Shown: in pieces, positions 18,153-26,583 of the stretch | Numbering within the stretch: position 1 is the first letter of the stretch | How the letters are laid out: every line of letters begins with the position of its first letter | Assembly (NCBI GenBank): GCA_963822145.1 | Contig: CAWGGG010000004.1 | Coordinates: 992,001 to 1,056,000, forward strand | Origin: UBA5072 sp963822145 | GTDB lineage: Bacteria; Bacteroidota; Bacteroidia; Bacteroidales; UBA10428 | Reading direction: 5' to 3' | Length of the DNA stretch: 64,000 bases | The notes under the pieces: generated by a model | Databases searched by the model: none | What the model was told of the DNA's origin: nothing | The model's input: the letters and a program-made list of their open reading frames with translations, nothing else | Position numbers and translations under genes: made by a program

Positions 18153-18749
18153 ATGATAATCAAGCGATCTGTATTAATAATAAGCCTCTTTTCACTGGCC
18201 TTCAATATGTTTTCGCAGGTTGAAGAATCCGTTCCCGAGGAAGAGGGTCAGAAGAAAAAGTCAAAGTTTGCCGATAAGCTGATTTTTGGAGGCGATATTG
18301 GATTAAGTTTCGGATCCATTACTTATATCAAGCTGGCTCCGGTAGTGGGGTATCGTCTGATGCCAAGGTTGGCTGCCGGATTGGGACCGATATATATATA
18401 TGAAAAATACAAGGATGTGAATTTGGAAACCTCCACTTACGGGGCCAAGCTCCTCGCCTCTTTTACAGTGTTCCAGGGCATGGAAAAAGGCACTTCGATG
18501 GGGATCGGGAACCTGGTGATCCATGTGGAGAATGAGCTGATCAATGTGGAACCATTATTTTACAACACTGTTGGAGGCTATTATGTCTTTGGTGAAAGGT
18601 TATGGATCGACAACCTCCTTGTGGGCGGAGGTCTGGTGCAACCGATCGCCGGCAATTTTGCCATTTCCATGCTCATCATGTGGGATGTCACCCAGAATGA
18701 TTATTCTCCGTATTCCAATCCGATATTCAAGTTTGGATTCTTTTTCTGA
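18153..18749 (+). CDS. Small exported beta-strand-rich protein, probable outer-membrane protein
   Basis: No named family is recognised. The 198-residue protein has an N-terminal signal peptide (~1-20, cut near FSQ), a short acidic/basic stretch (EEEGQKKKSKFADK) and then alternating hydrophobic/polar segments. It ends in an aromatic residue (KFGFFF), as outer-membrane beta-barrels do. This pattern is common among small Bacteroidota outer-membrane proteins of unknown function. It ends just before the second type of heptamer array. Confidence 0.7.
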   Translation: MIIKRSVLIISLFSLAFNMFSQVEESVPEEEGQKKKSKFADKLIFGGDIGLSFGSITYIKLAPVVGYRLMPRLAAGLGPIYIYEKYKDVNLETSTYGAKLLASFTVFQGMEKGTSMGIGNLVIHVENELINVEPLFYNTVGGYYVFGERLWIDNLLVGGGLVQPIAGNFAISMLIMWDVTQNDYSPYSNPIFKFGFFF

Positions 18750-18771
18750 CAGAAGGTGTTTAAACTTAAGG

Positions 18772-18823
18772 CCTTTAGCCTTTAGCCTTTAGCCTTAAGC
18801 CTTTAGCCTTAAGCCTTTAGCCT
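18772..18823. repeat. Tandem CCTTTAG/CCTTAAG heptamer array
   Basis: Seven consecutive heptamers (five CCTTTAG, two CCTTAAG) and a trailing CCT sit between the convergent ends of two genes. The sequence differs from the GGGACAA arrays, but the unit length and the convergent-gene location are the same. Confidence 0.92.
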
Positions 18824-18825
18824 CT

Positions 18826-19906
18826 TTACCTGAAACTAAATCCCAATCCGGCCGTCATTACGCTGTAATTGGCCCAGCTGTAATCGAAATGCAGGGTTAT
18901 AAAAGCGAGTTTAAATCTGACCCCGGCATTGAACCTGGGTTTGGTGAGTCCTCCATCCTGGTTCTTGATTTCCATGTCAATGGGATCCGTCAATACTTCT
19001 ACGTATGGATTTAGGCTATTATCGATATAAACCGCCGGATAATCCCCTTCGAATTTCAGGTTGGTCTTGGTGGTGACAAAGCCCATGCCGCCATAAAAGC
19101 AAACCACAGGCAGGTTGGCAGAGACCACAAGATTGGCAGTATGACACTGGGTAAGCATGGTCATCTGCTGGTTATCCCAGTTGCTGTCGGTGGCACCCGG
19201 CAGCGCATCAGCATTAATATCACCGGGCTCCACGTTAATATCCACCACGGTATGTAAGCGGGTATAGCCATACATCACCGACAGCTGCAGTACAGGAAGT
19301 TTTTTCAGACCGGGTATCCATTGTTTGATATCGTGCTTACCACCAAGACCCCAGAATCCCAGTTCATTTCCCTTGTATTTGATATTGGGCATGATACCGG
19401 ACCATGACTTCCGTACCTTTGATCAGTCCTATCCCGGCCTGGATCATCGGCGATGGCACATAGTTGGTATTCAATCCGCCAGGCATTTCAAAGGCCTGCT
19501 GGGAGTATTCGTCGTAGGTATAATCCATCATGGGTCCGAAATCTTTTGAGCCCGAAATTGTTGGCGTTTCCTGCAGGGCAGGATCATGAAGCTTCAGATT
19601 CGTGAGCTGGGAATCATCGATCAGGTAGGTCTCGTACTTTTCCGGAATAATGGCAGCGCTTGTGGTAAAGGTTATATCAAAACCACCCAGTTTGTGAGGT
19701 TCAGCTGTATTGTACCATCCACCGCCCAGGGCCGCTCCGAATGCATTGGCAGCCGGGGTGATGTATGGCTGGAGCAGGACCTGAGCATCCTCCGGGCCTG
19801 CAGCCATCAGATTGCCAATAAGTTCAATCTGTGCGAAAGATCGTATATTCAATAAGGTCGCCGCTGCAACCAACAGCAGCAACCTGGTTTTTAGAGAATT
19901 TTTCAT
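18826..19906 (-). pseudogene. Exported outer-membrane-type protein, DUF6588-like, split by a frameshift
   Basis: Two overlapping frames encode one protein. The first (from ATG at 19906, signal peptide ending near SFAQ) runs to VMVRYH; the second continues with MPNIKYKGNELGFWG. Removing the single base at 19393 joins them in one frame of about 360 residues, as expected for this Bacteroidota family of predicted outer-membrane beta-barrels. The C-terminus ends in an aromatic-rich strand (GLGFSFR). The start at 19906 is preferred to the codon at 19933 because it begins the signal peptide. A sequencing error or a recent mutation are both possible; the rest of the gene is not decayed. Confidence 0.75.
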
Positions 19907-20052
19907 GTGTTCAAGATTTACCGGTTTAAACACTTTGTACGTTATAAAGTCGGGAATGTTCCACGCTCAGTCCGAAATTTAAAGTACGGCATGAATTGTT
20001 AAAGTAGCTAAAAAATAAGATCATTTTTATTTTCCGGTTAGAAATGATATAG

Positions 20053-20060
20053 TATATTTG
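20053..20060 (+). promoter_or_regulatory. -7 box (TATATTTG) of the tRNA-Lys gene
   Basis: A perfect TAnnTTTG match lies 35 bases upstream of the mature tRNA 5' end. Confidence 0.55.
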
Positions 20061-20095
20061 CAATTCTTTAAAAAGAGCCATTTTATAACGCCTAC

Positions 20096-20168
20096 GATCC
20101 AGTAGCTCAGCAGGTAGAGCACATCCCTTTTAAGGATGGGGTCCTGGGTTCGAATCCCAGCTGGATCA
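20096..20168 (+). tRNA. tRNA-Lys (anticodon UUU)
   Basis: A full 73-base cloverleaf is visible. The 7-bp acceptor stem pairs GATCCAG with CTGGATC; the D stem is GCTC/GAGC; the anticodon stem CATCC/GGATG encloses the loop CTTTTAA, giving anticodon TTT; the T stem CTGGG/CCCAG encloses TTCGAAT. The discriminator base is A, and CCA is not encoded. Its 3' end is partly duplicated near 33.96 kb, which suggests it served as an integration site. Confidence 0.98.
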
Positions 20169-20179
20169 CAAAAGATAAC

Positions 20180-20201
20180 GGCCGCCTATGGCGGCCTTTT
20201 T
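20180..20201 (+). terminator. Intrinsic terminator after tRNA-Lys
   Basis: The stem GGCCGCC-TAT-GGCGGCC is followed by TTTTT. A near-copy of this hairpin recurs at 33988-34012. Confidence 0.9.
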
Positions 20202-20212
20202 ATATGTTGGAA

Positions 20213-20252
20213 ACCAGCTGGGATCACGAGCGCCAGCGAACGAATCCCAGCT
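20213..20252 (+). repeat. tRNA-derived repeat, copy 1 (left boundary of the accessory block)
   Basis: A 40-base element with inverted ends (AGCTGGGAT and AATCCCAGCT) around GAGCGCCAGCGAAC. Its right end resembles the tRNA-Lys T-arm and acceptor (CGAATCCCAGCT). Direct-orientation copies occur at 31533-31562 and 34021-34060. Confidence 0.8.
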
Positions 20253-20434
20253 TGATTATTTGAATGTCTTACAATGACTTGTATATAAATGACTTGAAAG
20301 ACTTTTTTTTCTCACTCCGTTTAACACAAAAAATTTAGAGCAACCTATTTCCCATTTTTAGTTTTTAGAGGTAACAAGTCTCCTTAGGCTTTCTGAATAG
20401 ATTTCTTATAGTTTATAAAATTATCAAAATCGCC

Positions 20435-20465
20435 TTGACAACGCTCGGCATCTTTTGTACCTTTC
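20435..20465 (+). promoter_or_regulatory. TTGAC-N18-TACCTTTC promoter
   Basis: The -33 (20435-20439) and -7 (20458-20465) boxes are 18 bases apart, the layout shared by many genes in this block. It drives the decayed gene starting at 20523. Confidence 0.6.
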
Positions 20466-20522
20466 ATATCGTATTCTACCTTCCACTTTCTGATTCACAA
20501 ATTGTAACCAAACTCTAATCCT

Positions 20523-21024
20523 ATGAAAAAAATTTGTTTCTTTCTGACAATTGTGGTATTCCTCTTAAATAGGCATTAATGGAATGCTGGCACAAACCAC
20601 ACAAACACAACTTAACCAAGTTGAATTAATGAAACAGTTTTTAGGTAATATGGAAGTGTGAATTGGGTAAAGACATCAACTATTTTTTGGAGTGCTAAGC
20701 CTTATGGGACAGGAGAAGATGCTTATTGGAAAATCGTTTCGAATGATAAAATAGTTTCAGAAGGGAAAGCCCTATATGGCTATGATAAAAGTATTGATAA
20801 ATACATTTATGCTGATATGGAAAAAGGAAAGGATATCAAACTAACTGTATATTGGATGATTTACAAATAGGAAACATGAGTACCGCCCATATAGCGCAAT
20901 ATCTAATCCTGAAAAACCACCATGGAGAGGGGAAGGTGAATTTAAATCTCCTGATATTTTTACTATGAATGGCTTTGCAGGTAACAAGCCAGTAGGTACT
21001 TGGACTTATACACGGGTAAAATAG
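20523..21024 (+). pseudogene. Decayed member of the small secreted TQxxLNQVELMKQ family
   Basis: Homology to the intact gene at 21261 can be followed through all its length in shifting frames: a signal peptide start (MKKICFFLTIVVFLL), then AQTTQTQLNQVELMKQFLGN, then FWSAKPYGTGED...VSEGKALYGYDKS, and finally NPEKPPWRGEGEFKSPD to a TRVK end. At least three frameshifts separate these pieces. The function of the family is unknown; see the intact copy. Several indels in one gene point to real decay rather than a single read error. Confidence 0.8.
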
Positions 21025-21150
21025 TTGTTTGAAAAATCATTATGAATCCTATAACGCTTTAATATTATGGAGTATTTGAATTTTTATAATGTATTAATAT
21101 ACAGATAGATGTTTGTATATGTACCAAATTAATATATGTATGAAAATGCA

Positions 21151-21175
21151 GTAATTTATTATGTGGTGAAATAAA
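21151..21175 (+). repeat. ATTATGTGGTGAAATAA element, copy 1
   Basis: GTAATTTATTATGTGGTGAAATAAA, with related copies at 21881-21903, 25836-25860 and 26561-26583. All lie in intergenic DNA of the accessory block. Copies 1 and 3 are followed by TTGAC within about ten bases. Confidence 0.65.
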
Positions 21176-21260
21176 GAATTATTTGACTTGTGTTTAATAA
21201 TGATGCAAATTAGTCAATGTCTTTGATATACAGTTTATTATTAAAACTAAATCCAATCTT

Positions 21261-21758
21261 ATGAAGAAATCATTTTTAATTCTCGTGATTGCTGGATTTA
21301 TGGTAATTGGCTTATCTAAAGTTCAGGCACAGACTACTCAACCAAAACTCAATCAGGTTGAACTTATGAAACAATTCATTGGTAACTGGAAGGTTGATAT
21401 GGCAAAAGATACTGTTCTTTATTGGGATGCGAAAGCATTTGGGACAGGATTTGAATGTTATTTTAAGACAGTTGCAAAAGACAAAATAATTTCAGAAGGG
21501 AAACAACTTTTCGGGTATGATAGTAAACTTGACAAATGTGTTGCGGCTACTATATTTAAAGGGATGGATATTGAGATATGGGCATTGTGGTTTACATCAA
21601 AAAGTAAATATGTTATCACCTATTATAGTGATATTTCAAATCCTGACAAGTCATCCTTTAAAATGGATGGAGAATTTACCTCCCCAAATGCTTATTCAGA
21701 AACCTTATTTATGAATGGAAAGGCTGTAATGAAATATATTTATGTTAGGGTTAAATAA
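21261..21758 (+). CDS. Small secreted protein, TQxxLNQVELMKQ family, intact copy A
   Basis: No characterised function is recognised; the protein has some resemblance to DUF1579-like/lipocalin-type secreted proteins. It has 165 residues with a clear signal peptide (~1-23, cut after VQAQ). The mature start TTQPKLNQVELMKQFIGNWKVD is shared with copies at 26773 and 20523 and, more loosely, 25187. The body alternates short beta-like segments with many aromatic residues and ends in YVRVK. A terminator hairpin follows at 21778. Tandem paralogy within one island suggests an accessory or stress-linked surface role, which is inference. Confidence 0.8.
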   Translation: MKKSFLILVIAGFMVIGLSKVQAQTTQPKLNQVELMKQFIGNWKVDMAKDTVLYWDAKAFGTGFECYFKTVAKDKIISEGKQLFGYDSKLDKCVAATIFKGMDIEIWALWFTSKSKYVITYYSDISNPDKSSFKMDGEFTSPNAYSETLFMNGKAVMKYIYVRVK

Positions 21759-21777
21759 TCAGTTAAACAAATCTATG

Positions 21778-21808
21778 TGCCCCGAAAGATAAAATTTTGG
21801 GGCATTTT
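21778..21808 (+). terminator. Intrinsic terminator after secreted copy A
   Basis: TGCCCC pairs with GGGGCA around an AT-rich loop and is followed by TTTTA. Confidence 0.7.
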
Positions 21809-21880
21809 AAATTTCATAGAGCATTAATTTACATATAATTGACTTCATTTTTGCCGCATCAGATTTTATTGGATAATGCC

Positions 21881-21903
21881 GTAGTTTATTATGTGGCGAT
21901 TAA
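21881..21903 (+). repeat. ATTATGTGG element, copy 2
   Basis: GTAGTTTATTATGTGGCGATTAA, next to the 3' end of the decayed hydrolase. Same family as 21151-21175. Confidence 0.55.
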
Positions 21904-21931
21904 TTTGGTTAAGAATTAAGGTTTAAGACTC

Positions 21932-22893
21932 TTAATTTTCAGCAATCCATTGAAGAAGTTTACTATCGAATAACTCCTGTTCTTCATACATTGGAAAGTG
22001 ACCGCTCTTTTCAAAAATATTGTTTGAAAAGTTTCCTAATTCACTCACAACAGATTCCCAAAGTATTGGAACTGCCCAAAAATCATATTTACCATTTGCT
22101 ATAAAGACGGGACACTTAATTTCTTTATATCGACTGGTAGGGTCATATTCATTAATGATTTTACCATAAGAATTATTTGTTACATCAACATTAATATTTG
22201 AATTTTCAAAAATCCAAGCAGCATCATAATTCCAATCATACCAGAATTTAGGAGTGAGAGATAAATAATTGTCAACCCAAATCTGTGAAGCGGTTCTTTC
22301 CGTTCCTGAATTATTTTTTCCTTCAAGTTCTTTCATGCTTTTTTGGAATGCTATCTTCCTTTCTTGAGACGCTTGTGTTTCCCAATATTTATCTGCTTCT
22401 TCTTTCATACTTTTTATTAAATATATATGGTGGAGTGCCAATTACAATAGCATAAGATATATTATCTGGATATTTAATAGCATATTCAAAAGATAAATAT
22501 CCAAATCCCGAATGACTAAGAACTCCAACTCTTTCTAATTTTAATGCGTTACGGATAGTTTCAATATCATCAACAAATGTATCCATAGTCCATGAATCAA
22601 GATTTGAAGGTGTTTCGATTGGGTATGAAACACCTGGTATCAACGAAAATTAATTGACAATGCTCTCGCAATTTTGCTGAGAGAGTAGGTGACAATATTG
22701 ACCCATTAGGAACTATTATTGGTTTTCCTGTACCTTCAATTTATAATGAAGGTCAATTCTGTGAACAGGAATAATACGTTCAGACTTGACTTCGTTTAAC
22801 GCCTGAAAGTTTCCTTTTTCACTTTTATGTGGCTTGCAGCCAGACTATTAGAAATAGCAATAGAATAGAGAATAAGAAAACTACCTTTTTCAT
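21932..22893 (-). pseudogene. Decayed alpha/beta-hydrolase lipoprotein
   Basis: Read on the minus strand in shifting frames, a whole proline-iminopeptidase-like hydrolase can be traced. It starts with a lipoprotein signal (MKKVVFLFSILLLFLIV, then SGCKPHKSEK after a shift), then LHYKL, GTGKPIIVPNGS, VSYPIETPSNLDSW, and the nucleophile elbow LSHSGFGY. The last part is the cap and C-terminus (SMKEEADKYW to EEQELFDSKLLQW). At least four frame changes are needed; one is a single extra base in an A5 run near 22415. The intact gene at 28380 is a relative. The many lesions indicate a pseudogene. Confidence 0.75.
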
Positions 22894-22941
22894 GATGTTG
22901 GGTTTTGATAAATCATACAGTTATTTGGCAAATTGTATATA

Positions 22942-22972
22942 TAAATATACAGCATAAGTCAAATAAAGTCAA
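22942..22972 (-). promoter_or_regulatory. TTGAC-N18-TATATTTA promoter
   Basis: On the minus strand the -33 box (22968-22972) and -7 box (22942-22949) are 18 bases apart, upstream of the decayed hydrolase start at 22893. Confidence 0.6.
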
Positions 22973-23038
22973 GTATTTTACTAAAATACATTCATTTATA
23001 GTTATTTAACTAACAAAGCATTACATCAATATTCGTAA

Positions 23039-23118
23039 GATGTAACTCTTGTCGGAGGTGGTTCCCATCCTTAACCCTTTATCTGTACTGACTACTTGTC
23101 CAACCGGTGGGTTATAGC
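23039..23118 (+). repeat. 80-bp dispersed repeat, copy 1
   Basis: The segment from GATGTAACTCTTGTC to GGGTTATAGC is nearly repeated at 27401-27481, and its first ~37 bases recur more loosely at 28237-28273. Its left end forms a short hairpin with TTACATC at 23021. No open frame is conserved between copies. Confidence 0.8.
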
Positions 23119-23152
23119 TAAAAAAAGCCCCCGGAGCTGATTTCCGGGGGCT
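23119..23152 (-). terminator. Intrinsic terminator for the minus-strand gene at 23176
   Basis: AGCCCCCGGA pairs with TCCGGGGGCT. On the minus strand the hairpin is followed by a T-run (A-run at 23121-23126 on the plus strand). Confidence 0.85.
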
Positions 23153-23175
23153 TAATTTGCAGTGATGTAGGCTTA

Positions 23176-23626
23176 TTACTTATTCGGTCCATTTTCAACA
23201 CATATTGCTTTGACAACAACAGGATCTAATACAAACTCCCAGTCTGTAACATCTACTATGAAGGTTCCAATATAGTGGTGACCTTGATTTCCCTTTAAAT
23301 TGAAATTTGCGGTGTATGTCGTCCAAAAGGCTAATCCTCTTGGATCTATTTCCTTATAAGTAAAGACTTCACCTGTTGGTTTTCTTTCACATTCACCCAT
23401 AATTGATGTAATTCCCCAGATGATAAGCCCTCTTTATAAAGACTATTAAAGAAGGGAAAGCATCCATTACTAGAGGTCAAACCTTCCCCGTAATACTACA
23501 ATAAACGGGTAATTCTAAAACACCACTTGAACTATATTTAAATGTGAAAGTTCCTGTTTGCCCAGAAAGCTGGGTCAAACCAATGCCCGTAAATAGGCAT
23601 AATAGAAGAAATGTTTTTGTTTTCAT
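23176..23626 (-). pseudogene. Decayed small secreted protein
   Basis: The minus strand starts at 23626 with a good signal peptide (MKTKTFLLLCLFTG...LSGQ), reads into YSSSGVLELPVYCSITG, then hits a stop. The next frame continues GLTSSNGCFPFFNSLYKEG, and the last frame gives KPTGEVFTYKEIDPRGLAFW to the stop at 23176. Two frameshifts are needed to join these into about 145 residues. A promoter (23685-23716) and a strong terminator flank it, so the transcription unit is well kept although the reading frame is broken. The family is not recognised. Confidence 0.65.
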
Positions 23627-23684
23627 GATTCCTGAGTTTGGTTAAACATTGCGAATAAAATGACCCTAAGGCAGTTAGGGCATA

Positions 23685-23716
23685 CAAAGTTTACGATAAT
23701 AATAAGCTGAAGTCAA
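23685..23716 (-). promoter_or_regulatory. TTGAC-N18-TAAACTTTG promoter
   Basis: On the minus strand, TTGAC (23712-23716) and TAAACTTTG (23685-23693) are 18 bases apart. The spacer ends TTATTATCG, as at 25099 and 29368. Confidence 0.65.
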
Positions 23717-23879
23717 GAGGATTTTGATGAAAAAAGTGATTTAATTGATTAAAAATTGGAAATTAGGAATACTTATAGCATCCATAAAAAACCCAGCGAT
23801 GAACCGGGTTTAATATTATTGAAGAAATAAGTGATAGTTTAAAGAATTTCGTGCTGATATTCAGTATTTATACTTTTTG

Positions 23880-24250
23880 CTATTGCAAAATTATCTTTTT
23901 GATCTCAATGATTTGGGATGTATTATCAATTATCTGTAAGTAATACAAACCCTTACCCCCGAAAGTATTCAAGTCAATATCGAATAATTGGCTATCAATT
24001 ATTGATTCAAACACCTGATTGCCAAGACTATTTATAATCTTTATCTTATAGCCGGTCATCTTAGTGTAATCACCATTATCGATCAGAAAATGATCGTTGG
24101 TAGGTTTGGGGTAAGCCCTAATGATGTTTTGATCGGTGGGGGGATTGGCTCCTGAGGCAAGATTTCCATTGATAATTAGGGTATCAGTACCATCAATACT
24201 GTCATATACTGTTACTGAAATTTGGGTCGGACCAGGATAAATAATTGGAT
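23880..24250 (-). pseudogene. Orphan T9SS C-terminal sorting domain, gene remnant
   Basis: An open minus-strand frame without a usable start encodes about 122 residues: a beta-rich lead (YPGPTQISVTVYDS), a linker (GANPPTDQNI), then a type A T9SS sorting domain (IRAYPKPTNDHFLI ... GLYYLQI ... IIEIKKIIL). A stop lies directly upstream in frame. It is the 3' end of a secreted protein whose body has been lost. Confidence 0.7.
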
Positions 24251-24339
24251 ATTAAGGCAATATACAATAGAATAATCATTTTCTAGGGCTTAAATTCATG
24301 TTTTTAGGGAACAACTGATGCGTTTAATTTTAATATCAA

Positions 24340-24556
24340 TCGTACCACGAAGTGGTTCAATCTGAATAACCGTGGGTGTAAACCCACGGACCACGGTGAA
24401 CTGGTCGTCTCAGCCCTGCAGGGGCTGAATATCAGGCTGGTATAATGAGTGCATCATTCAACCCTCCGGGGTTGCCGGCGGGTTTACATGTCTTTACCGT
24501 GGGTTATACCCACGGTTATATAACTTCAACCCCTTCGGGGTTAAGAGATCAATTCA
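24340..24556. repeat. Cluster of five short palindromic (REP-like) repeats
   Basis: In order: ACCACgaaGTGGTT; CCGTGGGTGTAAACCCACGG; CAGCCCTGCAGGGGCTGAA; CAACCCTCCGGGGTTG; CCGTGGGTTATACCCACGG; CAACCCCTTCGGGGTTAAG. The two CCGTGGG hairpins and the two CAACCC hairpins are pairs of the same motifs. This resembles REP/BIME clusters; no associated Y1 transposase is seen in the window. Confidence 0.8.
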
Positions 24557-25098
24557 AATCAAAAAGTTAAAGACCGCTTATATTTTATTTATTATCAATA
24601 ATATACAAACAAATTTTAAAAGTTAACGCATCACCAGTATTTTTAAGGTTAAAATGATGGTTTTAAAGGAATGCTGTTGTGAATTTGTTTTGCAAATGTA
24701 TTCATAGCAGAATGAGCCCAAAAAATGGCTTCTAAGGGTAAAAAACAAGGGGGAAATCTTGTTATGATACAAATACAATGTATTTTAGTTTGATCCGACC
24801 CTGGTATGGTTGGCATAATACTACCCGGTTCCTTCCGACAATACCATCTCCATACCACCTTACAGATTCAAAGTATAAAATTCTCTGCCATCTTTGCTTT
24901 CCCACTTTTTGTAACCACTAATTGTTACCATATTAGTAATATTTTAATTGTTAATACTTAAAATTCTGACGGGGGTAATTCGATCCGTCCAGACGAGGGC
25001 GGGGTGTTTGTCAGAGGAGGTGGATGATCGCACAAACGGCATGGCTAAAATTTTCCAGAAAAAATTTTTATCCTGAGATTCAATTTGTCAAAATGCCC
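24557..25098. other. Intergenic stretch without a supported gene
   Basis: AT-rich DNA between the palindrome cluster and the promoter at 25099. Short open frames exist at 24649-24858 (minus) and from 25024 (plus), but they lack coding character or known motifs. Confidence 0.5.
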
Positions 25099-25129
25099 TT
25101 GACATTAGCCAGTTATTATCGTAACTTTC
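25099..25129 (+). promoter_or_regulatory. TTGAC-N18-TAACTTTC promoter
   Basis: The -33 box is at 25099-25103 and the -7 box at 25122-25129, with the spacer ending TTATTATCG. Start codon at 25187. Confidence 0.65.
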
Positions 25130-25186
25130 ATTGCCTATTTCACTTTCCGTTATTGACTTCCCAATTAGTAACCAAACTTCAACCAG

Positions 25187-25687
25187 ATGAAAACAATACA
25201 TCTCACTGCAGTGATGTATGCAGTATTTTTAATAGTAACCGCCCATAGTATGCAGGCGCAGAATACTCAACCACAACTCGACCAGGTTAAACTGATGCAA
25301 GGAATGGTTGGCACATGGCAAGCCGTCTTAAATAAAGACACAACAGTAATAGACGAGTACCAGCAATATGGTAATGTATTTTTACAGTTTTCATATTTTG
25401 TCATCAACGGAAAGAAATCTTTGTACTACGTAGATAATTTTTGCTATGCTCCTGATGAGGGGAAATTCAAAGGATTTGCTACGTTGACCAATGGAATCAA
25501 TGCTACATGGACTGGCTCATTTGAAAATGAGAAAAAGTTTAGTTATATCAACTCTAAAGACTTCAACCCTGAAATTGTCTATTCTAAAGTTGAATCCACG
25601 CTTGAGACTCCTACTTCCATGATGGTGAGAAATTATAATCCAGCAGGCGTAATAATACGGGAGTTTAAAGTCACAAAAATAAAGTAG
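25187..25687 (+). CDS. Small secreted protein, TQxxLNQVELMKQ family, divergent copy B
   Basis: A 166-residue protein with a signal peptide (~1-24, cut after SMQAQ). The mature N-terminus NTQPQLDQVKLMQGMVGTWQ is a diverged form of the motif in copies A and C. The rest is beta-rich and aromatic, ending in REFKVTKIK. The GTWxxxxxKDT feature recalls DUF1579/lipocalin-like secreted proteins. No enzyme motif is seen. It has its own promoter and a terminator at 25732, so it is a monocistronic unit. Confidence 0.78.
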   Translation: MKTIHLTAVMYAVFLIVTAHSMQAQNTQPQLDQVKLMQGMVGTWQAVLNKDTTVIDEYQQYGNVFLQFSYFVINGKKSLYYVDNFCYAPDEGKFKGFATLTNGINATWTGSFENEKKFSYINSKDFNPEIVYSKVESTLETPTSMMVRNYNPAGVIIREFKVTKIK

Positions 25688-25731
25688 CAGTAACTATCAC
25701 CATTACATTTAAAAACTAAGTATAACGTTTT

Positions 25732-25765
25732 AGCCTTCGGAATTCATTTCTGAGGCTTTATTTTA
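25732..25765 (+). terminator. Intrinsic terminator after secreted copy B
   Basis: AGCCT pairs with AGGCT, followed by TTATTTTATTT. Confidence 0.65.
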
Positions 25766-25835
25766 TTTAATTAAATAACAATCAGTCATTTATACTCTAC
25801 AATTCCACATCTATATATATATTAGAGGTAGCGTT

Positions 25836-25860
25836 TAGTAATTATGTGGTGAAAATAAAT
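25836..25860 (+). repeat. ATTATGTGGTGAAAATAA element, copy 3
   Basis: TAGTAATTATGTGGTGAAAATAAAT ends immediately before the TTGAC -33 box at 25861, so it lies where an activator site might lie. Confidence 0.6.
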
Positions 25861-25892
25861 TTGACTTCGACTTTCTATTGTCTTAATATTTG
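25861..25892 (+). promoter_or_regulatory. TTGAC-N18-TAATATTTG promoter
   Basis: TTGAC at 25861-25865 and TAATATTTG at 25884-25892. A second TTGAC at 25914 with TATACACT 18 bases further is an alternative. Start codon at 25953. Confidence 0.5.
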
Positions 25893-25952
25893 TATCAATA
25901 TTCTTGACTTACAGATATTTTAGTCATATACACTAACTAAAAACCCAATCAA

Positions 25953-26501
25953 ATGAAAACAAGACTCAGAATCAGTTTTGCTGGTTTTTTTACAGCGGTT
26001 TTTTTAATTATGCTTGGTTGCCAAAACCAGTCTCAGAAAGCAGAGTTGGATAAGTATAAAGCCACGATTAAAATGCAGGAACAGAACAAAACAATCGTAC
26101 GTGAATTTTTTGCATCAGTTGATATGCAAGACTTTAATAAACTAAATGAAATTCTATCTGAAGATTTTAAACTAAATGCATATGGGTTAGAGAAGCCATG
26201 GACAAAGGATGATATATTTAAAGATATCAAGAAGTATTATACTTCTTTCCCTGATTGGCATCATGAAATAGAAGAGATGATTGCTGAAGGAGATAAAGTG
26301 GCTGTCAAACTGATTCAGCATGGTACTCAAACGGCTCAATTCGAAGAAATTATTCCTACCGGTGCGAAAGTTGCAAAACCAGCCTTCCATTTAGTGACAA
26401 TTGGCAATGGCAAGATAAAGGAATGGTGGGGTTTGGAGGACGATTTGGGATTGATGATTCAACTTGGCATGGAACTGAAGCCATCAACTAAAACTAAGTA
26501 G
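25953..26501 (+). CDS. SnoaL-like/ester-cyclase-type lipoprotein
   Basis: The 182-residue product has a lipoprotein signal ending in MLGC (Cys23), so it should be membrane-anchored. Residues ~45-165 read as a SnoaL-like (NTF2-fold) domain: NKTIVREFFASVDMQDFNKL, then FPDWHHEIEEMIAEGDKVAVKL and KIKEWWGLEDD, the last typical of the ester cyclase subgroup. In this fold a small molecule sits in a cone-shaped pocket, but the substrate is unknown and some members are not enzymes. It stands alone between two genes of the small secreted family. Confidence 0.82.
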   Translation: MKTRLRISFAGFFTAVFLIMLGCQNQSQKAELDKYKATIKMQEQNKTIVREFFASVDMQDFNKLNEILSEDFKLNAYGLEKPWTKDDIFKDIKKYYTSFPDWHHEIEEMIAEGDKVAVKLIQHGTQTAQFEEIIPTGAKVAKPAFHLVTIGNGKIKEWWGLEDDLGLMIQLGMELKPSTKTK

Positions 26502-26560
26502 CGAGTTTAACCATATATTTCGTCATCATATTACCATATCATTATTCGTCAGATGATGTA

Positions 26561-26583
26561 GTAATTAATTATGTGGTTAATTG
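26561..26583 (+). repeat. ATTATGTGG element, copy 4
   Basis: GTAATTAATTATGTGGTTAATTG, in the gap after the SnoaL-like gene. Confidence 0.55.

Noticed and set aside
24649..24858. 69-residue minus-strand frame
   Set aside because: No signal peptide, motif, ribosome binding site or homologous copy; composition unlike coding DNA here.
25024..25248. 74-residue plus-strand frame
   Set aside because: Overlaps the promoter and start of the secreted-protein gene at 25187 in another frame; no supporting features.
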